NCBI GenBank assembly: GCA_964425215.1
Contig: CAYRLW010000069.1
Location: 1-11,977 of the forward strand
Direction of reading: 5' to 3'
DNA from: CAYRLW01 sp964425215
GTDB lineage: Bacteria > Spirochaetota > Spirochaetia > Treponematales > Breznakiellaceae
Length of the DNA: 11,977 nucleotides
A program made the position numbers and the translations under genes. The notes under the pieces were generated by a model. The model ran no database searches, had not been told where the DNA came from, and worked only from the letters and a program-made list of their open reading frames with translations. Shown here piece by piece: positions 5,586-11,977 of this stretch (within the stretch, counting starts at the first letter, position 1; each line of letters begins with the position of its first letter).

Positions 5586-7049
5586 GTGTTAGGCATTATT
5601 TTTCTGGTGGCTTTTTTTGTCTTAATGACGGTTATTGGTATTTGGGGAATGGGTCGTACCAAGACTTTGGGGGATTTCTTTTTAGGGGGGAGGACCCTGG
5701 GGCCCTGGGTATCGGCGGTAGCCTACGGAACTTCCTACTTTTCCGCGGTTCTTTTTATAGGATTCGCGGGAAAGCAGGGCTGGTTGTTTGGGCTCAACGC
5801 CCTGTGGATAGCCTTGGGCAACGCGCTTATCGGTGGACTCGGGGCTTGGCTCGTGCTGGCAAAACGTACCCGCCGGATGACCCAAAATTTAGATACCATG
5901 ACCATGCCCGAGTTCCTCCAGGAACGGTACGGGGCAAAACATTTAAAACCCATCGCCGCGGCGGTAATCTTTTTTTTCCTCCTGCCCTATTCGGCTTCGG
6001 TTTTTAAGGGACTGGGACACCTCTTTGAAGCGGTCTTTGGTATATCCTACGATGTGGCTCTTCTTTTAATGATCGCTTTTACGGGTATTTATTTAGTGTT
6101 GGGAGGCTATTTCGCTATCGCGGTTACCGATTTTATCCAAGGAATTATCATGTTTTTTGGGGCCATCGCTATGGTATGGGTAATATACGCCCGCGGCGGC
6201 GGTTTTTTTTCCGTTCTTAACTCAGTCTCTACCTCTTACCAGAGTCACGTTCCCTCGGCCTTTCAACCGACGGCTCTGACGATCGTTTCCGTGGTATTTA
6301 TGACCAGTTTTGGTCCCTGGGGGCTTCCCCAGATGGTTCAAAAATTTTACGCCATAAAAAACGAAGCCTTGATACGAAAAGCGGCCTTGGTCACCACCGT
6401 TTTCGCGGCGGTCATAGGATTTTCCGCGTATTTGGTGGGGATTTCGGCCCACGTATTTTTTAGCCCCGAAAAGCTTCCTAAAACCGCCAGCGGGTCTATC
6501 AATTTTGATCTTATCGTACCGAACCTGCTCACCACGTACTTGCCCTCGGTGTTATTGGCCTTAATACTTCTTTTGGTCCTTTCGGCGTCCATGTCTACCC
6601 TATCGTCCCTGGTGCTGGTCTCCTCTTCCTCCGTGGCCATTGATTTATACGGCGGGCGCGTTGAAACAGGCGCGGGAAAAGACCGGTCCGTGGCCATGAT
6701 GCGGTTTTTATCCGTCATCTTTATAATTATTTCCTACTTCATATCCCGATATCAAATTGGGGTAATCGTAACCCTCATGTCCCTTTCCTGGGGGGCCGTA
6801 GCGGGGGCTTTTGCGGGTCCCTACATATACGGTCTTTTCTGGAAAGGGGCTACCAAAAAAGGGGCCTACGGGGGTCTTCTTTCGGGACTTGGAACCGAAA
6901 TTATCCTTTTTTACGTTTTAGGACCCGCCAATTCTCCCCTCGCGGCGAGTATCGCCATGGTCGTACCCTTTATCGTCATTCCCCTGGTTTCCTGGGCGAC
7001 GAGGGGGCCGGATAAAAATCTACTCGACAGAGCCTTCGAAGGCTTGTAA
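5586..7049 (+). CDS. Sodium/solute symporter (SSS family)
   Basis: A 487-residue polytopic inner-membrane transporter that takes up an organic solute with Na+. Seen: hydrophobic segments throughout, consistent with about 13 membrane helices; the early motif LGDFFLGGRTLGPWVSA; the SSS signature region GGYFAIAVTDFIQG near 173-186; and SASMSTLSSLVLVSSSS near 332-348, corresponding to the Na+-binding helix of PutP/vSGLT relatives. Start: GTG 5586 is preferred over an in-frame TTG at 5505, because AAAGGAGG (5573-5580) sits 5 nt before it and the first membrane helix begins at once; the upstream extension is charged and would cover the promoter. The stop is 10 nt before iorA, so it is the first gene of the operon. 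The substrate is not readable from the sequence; context suggests an aromatic acid or related organic acid, but proline, pantothenate or other substrates remain possible. Confidence 0.9.
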   Translation: MLGIIFLVAFFVLMTVIGIWGMGRTKTLGDFFLGGRTLGPWVSAVAYGTSYFSAVLFIGFAGKQGWLFGLNALWIALGNALIGGLGAWLVLAKRTRRMTQNLDTMTMPEFLQERYGAKHLKPIAAAVIFFFLLPYSASVFKGLGHLFEAVFGISYDVALLLMIAFTGIYLVLGGYFAIAVTDFIQGIIMFFGAIAMVWVIYARGGGFFSVLNSVSTSYQSHVPSAFQPTALTIVSVVFMTSFGPWGLPQMVQKFYAIKNEALIRKAALVTTVFAAVIGFSAYLVGISAHVFFSPEKLPKTASGSINFDLIVPNLLTTYLPSVLLALILLLVLSASMSTLSSLVLVSSSSVAIDLYGGRVETGAGKDRSVAMMRFLSVIFIIISYFISRYQIGVIVTLMSLSWGAVAGAFAGPYIYGLFWKGATKKGAYGGLLSGLGTEIILFYVLGPANSPLAASIAMVVPFIVIPLVSWATRGPDKNLLDRAFEGL

Positions 7050-7059
7050 AGTAGGGGGT

Positions 7060-8754
7060 ATGGAAGAACTAGCTCTACTCGGCGACGAAGCGGTAGCCCT
7101 AGGGGCCCTGCATGGGGGGCTGAGCGCCGCCTATGGGTACCCCGGTACCCCGTCCACGGAAATACTCGAACGGCTTATAGCCGAATACTCTGCGGGCGGC
7201 CCCCTGGCCGCATGGTCCACCAACGAAAAAACAGCCCTAGAGGCGGCCCTCGGCGTATCCTTCGCGGGGAAACGGGCCCTGGTAACGATGAAGCACGTGG
7301 GGCTCAACGTCGCGGCGGATCCCTTTATGAACGGGGCCCTTTTGAGCATTAAGGGGGGCCTTGTTTTAGCGGTGGCCGACGACCCGGGAATGCACAGTTC
7401 CCAGAACGAGCAGGATTCCCGCTATTACGCCGCCTTTGCCCGGATCCCCTGTTTGGAACCCCGGAACCAGCAGGAGGCCTACGATATGACCCGGGAGGCC
7501 TTTGACCTTTCGGAACGGCTCCACATTCCGGTCCTCCTGCGTTTGGTTACCCGGCTTTCCCACGCCCGTGCGGGAGTTCGGATTCAAACTCCCCGGGTCC
7601 AGAACCCCCTTTCCAAGGCGACGGATAAGACTGAATGGATGCTTTTACCGGCCTATGCTCGGGGCCGCTACAACGCCCTTCTGCAAAAGCAGGGGGAATT
7701 GCTTCGCTGGTCCAATTCCCATTCCGCAAACCTGCTGGAAACGGAGGGCAGGGATACGGCTTCCGTCGTTATTACCACGGGTTTAGGGGGTAATTATTTT
7801 GATGAGAACAGGGAAGATCTGTTAACCCTGCGAAAGAATAAAAATAAATCCCTCCTTCCCGCCCGGCTCCATATCGGCGCCTATCCTATTCCCCAGGATC
7901 TGGTACAACGGCTTTGTCAAGGGGCCCAGGAAGTCCTGGTAATCGAAGAAGGCCAGCCCTTTGTGGAAGAACGACTGCGGGGCCTTCTTCCTTTAACGAT
8001 ACGGATCCACGGTAAAATGGATGGGAGCCTTCCTGCTTCCGGGGAATTGGACCCGGATAACGTTCGGTCCGCCCTGTCTATACCTCCTCTACCTCGGCTG
8101 AACGTGTCTATTCCCGACATTCCCGGAAGACCTCCCCAGCTCTGCGTGGGATGTCCCCACGGGGATAGTTACGAAACGATAAAGCTAGCGGTCGCGGGTC
8201 TGGAATCGGTGGCCATCACCTCGGATATCGGCTGTTACGCCCTGGGAGCGTCCAGTCCCTACGAAGTCCCCGAAACAATCGTCTGTATGGGCGCCTCGGT
8301 CAACATGGCCAAGGGAGCCTCCGACGCGGGGATACAGCACGCTATCGCCGTCATTGGGGATTCCACCTTCCTCCATTCGGGGATTACACCCCTTATCGAC
8401 GCGGTGGCCGCCAATACGCCCATGACCTTGATCATCCTGGATAATTCCATCGTTGCCATGACCGGATGCCAGGATACCATGCTTCCTTCTCAACGGCTTC
8501 CTCAGCTTATCAAAGGTTTGGGTGTGGACCCGGAACACCTGATTGAATTGGAAGCCAAACGGCCGTTGATCGGGGCCAACGCCGAGGTTTTAAAAAGGGA
8601 AATTCTATACAGGGGTCTTTCGGTGGTTATCTTTAAACGGGAATGTATCGAAGCCATAAAAAAACGGAAAAAAGAAGCCGAGGCCCGATCGATGAAAACC
8701 CCTCCTTCCTGTTCGGATCCGACGGGGGAACCGGTTATGGGAGGCGGAAAATGA
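7060..8754 (+). CDS. iorA: Indolepyruvate:ferredoxin oxidoreductase alpha subunit, lacking the ferredoxin domain
   Basis: TPP-dependent subunit that interconverts arylpyruvates (indole-, phenyl-, hydroxyphenylpyruvate) + CoA with aryl-acetyl-CoA + CO2. Seen: the pyrimidine-binding half with YGYPGTPSTEI near 25-35 and ADDPGMHSSQNEQDSR near 106-121; LCVGCPHGDS near 361-370, SDIGCYALGA near 388-397, VCMGAS near 408-413; the TPP motif GDS (433-435) to DNS (461-463). Cys362, Cys365, Cys392 and Cys409 could hold a TPP-proximal cluster, as in related 2-oxoacid oxidoreductases. Odd: 564 residues, against about 600-650 usually, with no C-terminal CxxCxxC ferredoxin domain; the chain ends in a lysine-rich tail (EAIKKRKKEAEARS) and a low-complexity end. 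The ATG at 7060 is 10 nt after the symporter stop; its GGGGG-type site is very close. The stop overlaps iorB by ATGA. Confidence 0.93.
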   Translation: MEELALLGDEAVALGALHGGLSAAYGYPGTPSTEILERLIAEYSAGGPLAAWSTNEKTALEAALGVSFAGKRALVTMKHVGLNVAADPFMNGALLSIKGGLVLAVADDPGMHSSQNEQDSRYYAAFARIPCLEPRNQQEAYDMTREAFDLSERLHIPVLLRLVTRLSHARAGVRIQTPRVQNPLSKATDKTEWMLLPAYARGRYNALLQKQGELLRWSNSHSANLLETEGRDTASVVITTGLGGNYFDENREDLLTLRKNKNKSLLPARLHIGAYPIPQDLVQRLCQGAQEVLVIEEGQPFVEERLRGLLPLTIRIHGKMDGSLPASGELDPDNVRSALSIPPLPRLNVSIPDIPGRPPQLCVGCPHGDSYETIKLAVAGLESVAITSDIGCYALGASSPYEVPETIVCMGASVNMAKGASDAGIQHAIAVIGDSTFLHSGITPLIDAVAANTPMTLIILDNSIVAMTGCQDTMLPSQRLPQLIKGLGVDPEHLIELEAKRPLIGANAEVLKREILYRGLSVVIFKRECIEAIKKRKKEAEARSMKTPPSCSDPTGEPVMGGGK

Positions 8755-9353
8755 AGCGCGACGTCATTCTTGCGGGTGTAGGCGGGCAGGGGGTCCTTTC
8801 TATCGCCACGATTATCGCCAAGTCTGCGGTTGCCCAGGGGCTTAGGGTTCGCCAATCGGAGGTCCACGGCATGTCCCAGCGGGGGGGCTCGGTGTTGGCC
8901 CACCTGCGGCTTTCCGATGGCCCCATCGCCGGGGATTTGGTTCCCCGGGGTGGAGCCGATTTAATTATCGCCATGGAACCCCTGGAAGCTTTACGGTACG
9001 CCTCCTGGTTAGCGCCCCAGGGCGCCCTGGTAAGCGCCGCGGAAAGTCTGGTAAATATACCCAATTACCCGGAACTATCCACGATCCTGGACGCCATCCG
9101 GCGCTTTCCCCTTTCCCGTATCGTGGAAACCCAGGCGCTTGCCCAAAAAGCAGGTTTGGCCCGGTCGGTCAATATGGTAATGATAGGAGCCGCAAGCCCC
9201 TTTTTGCCGATCCCGGCGGAGCTTTTGGAAGGGACCATCTGCGACCTCTTTGCCACAAAGGATCCCTCCGTCATCGATGCAAACCGTCGAGCCTTTAGGC
9301 TTGGTCGGGATGTGGGGTTACGGGAAGCGGTGCCCCAGGAGCCGGCTCGATGA
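8751..9353 (+). CDS. iorB: Indolepyruvate:ferredoxin oxidoreductase beta subunit
   Basis: The 200-residue gamma-type subunit of the IorAB complex, which contributes the CoA/2-oxoacid oxidoreductase gamma domain. Seen: ILAGVGGQGVLS at 6-17, the GGQG hallmark; EVHGMSQRGGSVLAHLR near 37-53; ADLIIAMEPLEALRY near 68-82. Length is normal for the family. The ATG at 8751 overlaps the iorA stop (ATGA) and has GGAGG (8740-8744) 6 nt upstream; a longer in-frame opening back to 8643 lies inside iorA and is rejected. Its own stop overlaps the next start (ATGA), so iorA, iorB and the first paaK are translationally coupled and probably made in fixed ratio. Confidence 0.93.
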   Translation: MKRDVILAGVGGQGVLSIATIIAKSAVAQGLRVRQSEVHGMSQRGGSVLAHLRLSDGPIAGDLVPRGGADLIIAMEPLEALRYASWLAPQGALVSAAESLVNIPNYPELSTILDAIRRFPLSRIVETQALAQKAGLARSVNMVMIGAASPFLPIPAELLEGTICDLFATKDPSVIDANRRAFRLGRDVGLREAVPQEPAR

Positions 9354-10663
9354 ATTGGCAGTATTGGGATAAGGAGATAGAAACCCTGCCCCGGGAAGAA
9401 CTGGAGCTTCTCCAACTCCGAAAACTTAAAGAAGCGGTGGCCCAGGCTCTTAAAACCCCATTTTACAGCGCCCGGCTCAAGGAAGCGGGGATCCGGAGTC
9501 CGGAGGATATCAAGACCCTGGGGGACCTCCAGCGTATCCCCTTTACCACCAAAACGGACCTTCGCTCGGCCTTTCCGTACGGTATGCTCGCCGTTCCCCT
9601 GGAACAGGTGGTTCGGCTCCATGCGTCCAGCGGAACCACCGGAACACCCACCACGATCTATTTTAATGCTAAGGACCTTTCCCAATGGGCTTCCTATATG
9701 GCCCGGTCCATCTACTCTTCCGGTTGCGACCGGACCGACGTGTTCCAAAATATGATCACCTATGGCCTTTTTACCGGAGGGCTTGGTTTCCATTACGGGG
9801 CCGAGGCGGTGGGAATGATGGTAATCCCCTCGGGGCCTGGAAACGCGGGCCGGCAGTTCCGACTTATGAGGGATTTTGGAACCACGGCGGTACACGGAAC
9901 CCCTAGTTTTCTATTGCATTTGTATTCAAAAATGGAAGAAGAGGGGGTTAAACGGTCGGACTTAAAGCTTAAAAAAGCCTTTGCGGGGGCGGAACCCTAC
10001 TCGGAAGATACGCGAAAACGGATCGAAGCGCTGTGGGACGTGGACGTGTATAATTCCTACGGACTTTCGGAAATGAACGGCCCTGGGGTAGCCTTTGAGT
10101 GCCAGGCAAAGGATGGGATGCACCTTTGGGAGGACGGGTATATCGCCGAAATCGTGGACCCAGACACCCTGACACCCCTCAAGGATGGGGAACGGGGCGA
10201 GCTGGTGTTAACGATCCTTTGCCGTGAAGCAACCCCCATCCTCCGGTACCGGACCCGGGACTTGACGGCCTTTTACACCGAGCCCTGCGCGTGCGGCCGA
10301 ACCCATCGGCGGATTCGGAGGATAACCGGCAGGACCGACGACATGCTTATCATCAACGGGGTCAACGTGTTCCCCAGCCAAATAGAAGAGGTAATCATGG
10401 GTATTCGGGAAGTGGGTAACAATTACCTCATCGAGGTGGAAAAGGATGGGGCCCTGGACCGGCTGACCGTAAAAACCGAAGTGGGTTCGGATATATTTAT
10501 GGATGACCTGCGGCCCCTCAACGCCCTACGGGAACGGATTCGTCGGTCCCTGCAGGCCACCATATCGATCAATCCCAAGGTGGAACTCCACGAACACGGC
10601 ACCCTGCCGGTATCGGAAGGCAAGGCCAAACGGGTAGTGGATTTACGGCCGAAGGATTTATAA
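9350..10663 (+). CDS. paaK: Phenylacetate-CoA ligase-type enzyme 1 (divergent)
   Basis: AMP-forming aryl-acid CoA ligase, 437 residues, cytosolic: aryl acid + ATP + CoA gives aryl-acyl-CoA + AMP + PPi. Seen: P-loop SSGTTGTP at 93-100, YGLSEMNGPG at 237-246, RYRTRD at 299-304, CACGRTHRR from 313, GRTDDMLIINGVNVFPSQIEEV at 327-348 (the domain hinge), and catalytic Lys425 in SEGKAKRVVD. It differs from usual PaaK around 150-195: VIPSGPGNAGRQF and VHGTPSF replace the IPxSxGNTxxQ and CTPSY-type sequence seen in its neighbour, which may alter the acyl pocket. The CxC pair near 313-315 fits the family's zinc-like cysteines. ATG overlaps the iorB stop; AGGAG (9337-9341) lies 8 nt upstream. Confidence 0.92.
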   Translation: MNWQYWDKEIETLPREELELLQLRKLKEAVAQALKTPFYSARLKEAGIRSPEDIKTLGDLQRIPFTTKTDLRSAFPYGMLAVPLEQVVRLHASSGTTGTPTTIYFNAKDLSQWASYMARSIYSSGCDRTDVFQNMITYGLFTGGLGFHYGAEAVGMMVIPSGPGNAGRQFRLMRDFGTTAVHGTPSFLLHLYSKMEEEGVKRSDLKLKKAFAGAEPYSEDTRKRIEALWDVDVYNSYGLSEMNGPGVAFECQAKDGMHLWEDGYIAEIVDPDTLTPLKDGERGELVLTILCREATPILRYRTRDLTAFYTEPCACGRTHRRIRRITGRTDDMLIINGVNVFPSQIEEVIMGIREVGNNYLIEVEKDGALDRLTVKTEVGSDIFMDDLRPLNALRERIRRSLQATISINPKVELHEHGTLPVSEGKAKRVVDLRPKDL

Positions 10664-10673
10664 GGAGGTAGCG

Positions 10674-11975
10674 GTGATTTTTAACCCCGAATACGAAGCC
10701 ATGGATCGGTCTGCTCGGCAGGCTCTTCAATTTGCCCGTCTTAAAAACCTGGTGGAAAAACTGTACACCCACGTGCCCTTTTATAAAAACAAACTCGACG
10801 CCGCGGGGGTTCACCCTCGGGATATAAAAAGTCTCTCGGATATTTCCAAACTTCCCTTTACCACGAAAGATGATCTCCGGGAAACCTTTCCCTACGGTTT
10901 GCTCGCCTGTCCCCAAGCGGAAGTGGAGGAAATCCACATGTCCTCCGGAACCACAGGAGTCCCGGTTGTGGACGCCTACACCCGCCGGGACGTGGAACAT
11001 TGGGAAGAAGCCATGGCCCGAACCCTGGCGGGGGCGGGGGCCACAAGAAACGATACGGTACAAAACTGTTACGGTTATGGCCTTTTTACCGGAGGCTTGG
11101 GGGTCCACTACGGTGCAAAAAAATTAGGCGCTAACATCATACCCATGTCTTCGGGGAATACGCAAAAACAGTTGATGGTGATGAAGTCCTTCGGTTCCAC
11201 CATCCTGACCTGTACCCCTTCGTACGCCCTCTTTATGGCGGAGGAAGCCTCGGAAACGGGGTTCGACGTCCGGTCCTTCAACCTTAAGGCCGGTTGCTTT
11301 GGGGCCGAACCCTGGAGCGAAAATATGCGCCGGGAGATTGAAAGCCGCTACGGCATCGACGCCTACGATATTTACGGTTTAACCGAAATCACCGGTCCCG
11401 GGGTGGCCTTCGAATGCGAGGCCAAGGACGGACTTCATATCAACGAGGACCTCTTTTACCCCGAAATAATCGATCCGGAGACCGGACGGGTGTTGAATGA
11501 GGGAGAAAAGGGGGAACTGGTTTTTACGACCCTGGTAAAAGAGGGAACCCCTCTCTTACGGTACCGGACCCGGGACGTTACCTTTTTACGCCGGGAAGCC
11601 TGTTCCTGCGGCCGCACCACCGTTAAAATGAACCGACTCTTCGGCCGCACCGACGATATGCTCATTATTCGGGGGGTTAACGTCTTCCCCAGCCAAATCG
11701 AAAACGCCCTTATCGAAATTGAAGGAACCGATCCCCACTACGTAATTATCGTTGACCGGGGGGCCAATCATTTAGACGAGGTGGAACTACAGGTGGAAGT
11801 AAAAAAGGAGCTGTTTAGCGACGAGACCCGGAGTTTGGAAAGCCTCAGATCTAAAATTGAAAACGTTATGAAATCCAAATTGGGCATTTCTATAAAAATT
11901 AAGTTGGTGGAACCAAAGACCATCGAACGATCCATGGGAAAAGCAAAACGGGTCATCGATCGACGGAAAATTTAA
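10674..11975 (+). CDS. paaK: Phenylacetate-CoA ligase-type enzyme 2
   Basis: Second AMP-forming aryl-acid CoA ligase, 433 residues, paralogue of the gene before it. Seen: SSGTTGVP at 90-97, FTGGLGVHYGAKKLGANIIP near 138-157, SSGNTQKQ near 159-166, TCTPSYALFMAE near 179-190, YGLTEITGPGVAFEC at 234-248, RYRTRD near 296-301, CSCGRT at 310-315, GRTDDMLIIRGVNVFPSQIE at 324-343, and catalytic Lys423 in MGKAKRVIDRR. This copy keeps the sequence I associate with ordinary PaaK, so phenylacetate or hydroxyphenylacetate is the simplest guess. It starts at GTG 10674, with AAGGAGG (10662-10668) overlapping the previous stop and 4-5 nt away. The window ends 2 nt after its stop with AAGG, possibly the beginning of another ribosome-binding site. 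Confidence 0.92.
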   Translation: MIFNPEYEAMDRSARQALQFARLKNLVEKLYTHVPFYKNKLDAAGVHPRDIKSLSDISKLPFTTKDDLRETFPYGLLACPQAEVEEIHMSSGTTGVPVVDAYTRRDVEHWEEAMARTLAGAGATRNDTVQNCYGYGLFTGGLGVHYGAKKLGANIIPMSSGNTQKQLMVMKSFGSTILTCTPSYALFMAEEASETGFDVRSFNLKAGCFGAEPWSENMRREIESRYGIDAYDIYGLTEITGPGVAFECEAKDGLHINEDLFYPEIIDPETGRVLNEGEKGELVFTTLVKEGTPLLRYRTRDVTFLRREACSCGRTTVKMNRLFGRTDDMLIIRGVNVFPSQIENALIEIEGTDPHYVIIVDRGANHLDEVELQVEVKKELFSDETRSLESLRSKIENVMKSKLGISIKIKLVEPKTIERSMGKAKRVIDRRKI

Positions 11976-11977
11976 GG

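Noticed and set aside
8640..8760. Frameshift hiding the IorA ferredoxin domain
   Set aside because: Only about 100 nt separate the end of the conserved part from the overlapping iorB start, too little for a ferredoxin domain, and no cysteine cluster was seen.
9065..9895. Long 276-codon open frame on the minus strand across iorB and the first paaK
   Set aside because: It lies antisense to two genes with clear family motifs, its product is rich in Gly, Arg, His and Pro without domain features, and it has no ribosome site; it is a by-product of GC-rich coding sequence.

Overview
The window holds eight protein genes in two opposed blocks. The minus-strand block (about 1-5431) carries an aspartate kinase cut by the left edge, a very large multidomain sulfur-handling flavoprotein with a small MarR-type regulator directly upstream, and a glycosyltransferase. 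The plus-strand block (about 5586 to the right edge) is one tight operon: a sodium/solute symporter, the two subunits of indolepyruvate:ferredoxin oxidoreductase (iorA, iorB) and two different phenylacetate-CoA ligase-type genes (paaK). The right edge cuts just after the second paaK stop, so the operon may continue.

The source looks like a strictly anaerobic bacterium: the oxidoreductase belongs to an oxygen-sensitive, ferredoxin-linked family, and the sulfur protein resembles CoA-disulfide/persulfide reductases. Shine-Dalgarno sites are strong (AAGGAG type), GTG starts occur, and a perfect sigma70 promoter is present. From general resemblance I suspect a spirochaete, possibly a Treponema relative from a gut community. 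That is recollection rather than proof and is held at low confidence.

Region by region. 1-878: catalytic part of aspartate kinase. 879-1203: non-coding and packed with stem-loops, three of which share a CCTCTAA-x-AAC arm. 1204-3795: FAD/NADH reductase, rhodanese, TusA and DsrE2-like modules in one 863-residue chain. 3798-4166: MarR-type regulator only 2 nt upstream of it, driven by a consensus promoter with a palindrome in its spacer and two similar operator-like repeats downstream. 4280-5431: GT4 glycosyltransferase. 5432-5585: divergent intergenic region with an extended -10 promoter for the plus operon. 5586-11975: symporter, iorA, iorB, paaK, paaK.

How the genes may work together. The plus operon reads as an aryl-acid pathway: import of an aryl acid, activation to aryl-acetyl-CoA by AMP-forming ligases, and reductive carboxylation to the arylpyruvate by IorAB, which would feed aromatic amino acid synthesis. 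The reverse, fermentative direction is also possible. The most unusual points are that IorA has no C-terminal 2[4Fe-4S] ferredoxin domain, that the two ligases differ in a segment likely to shape substrate choice, and that a whole sulfur relay is fused into one regulated polypeptide.
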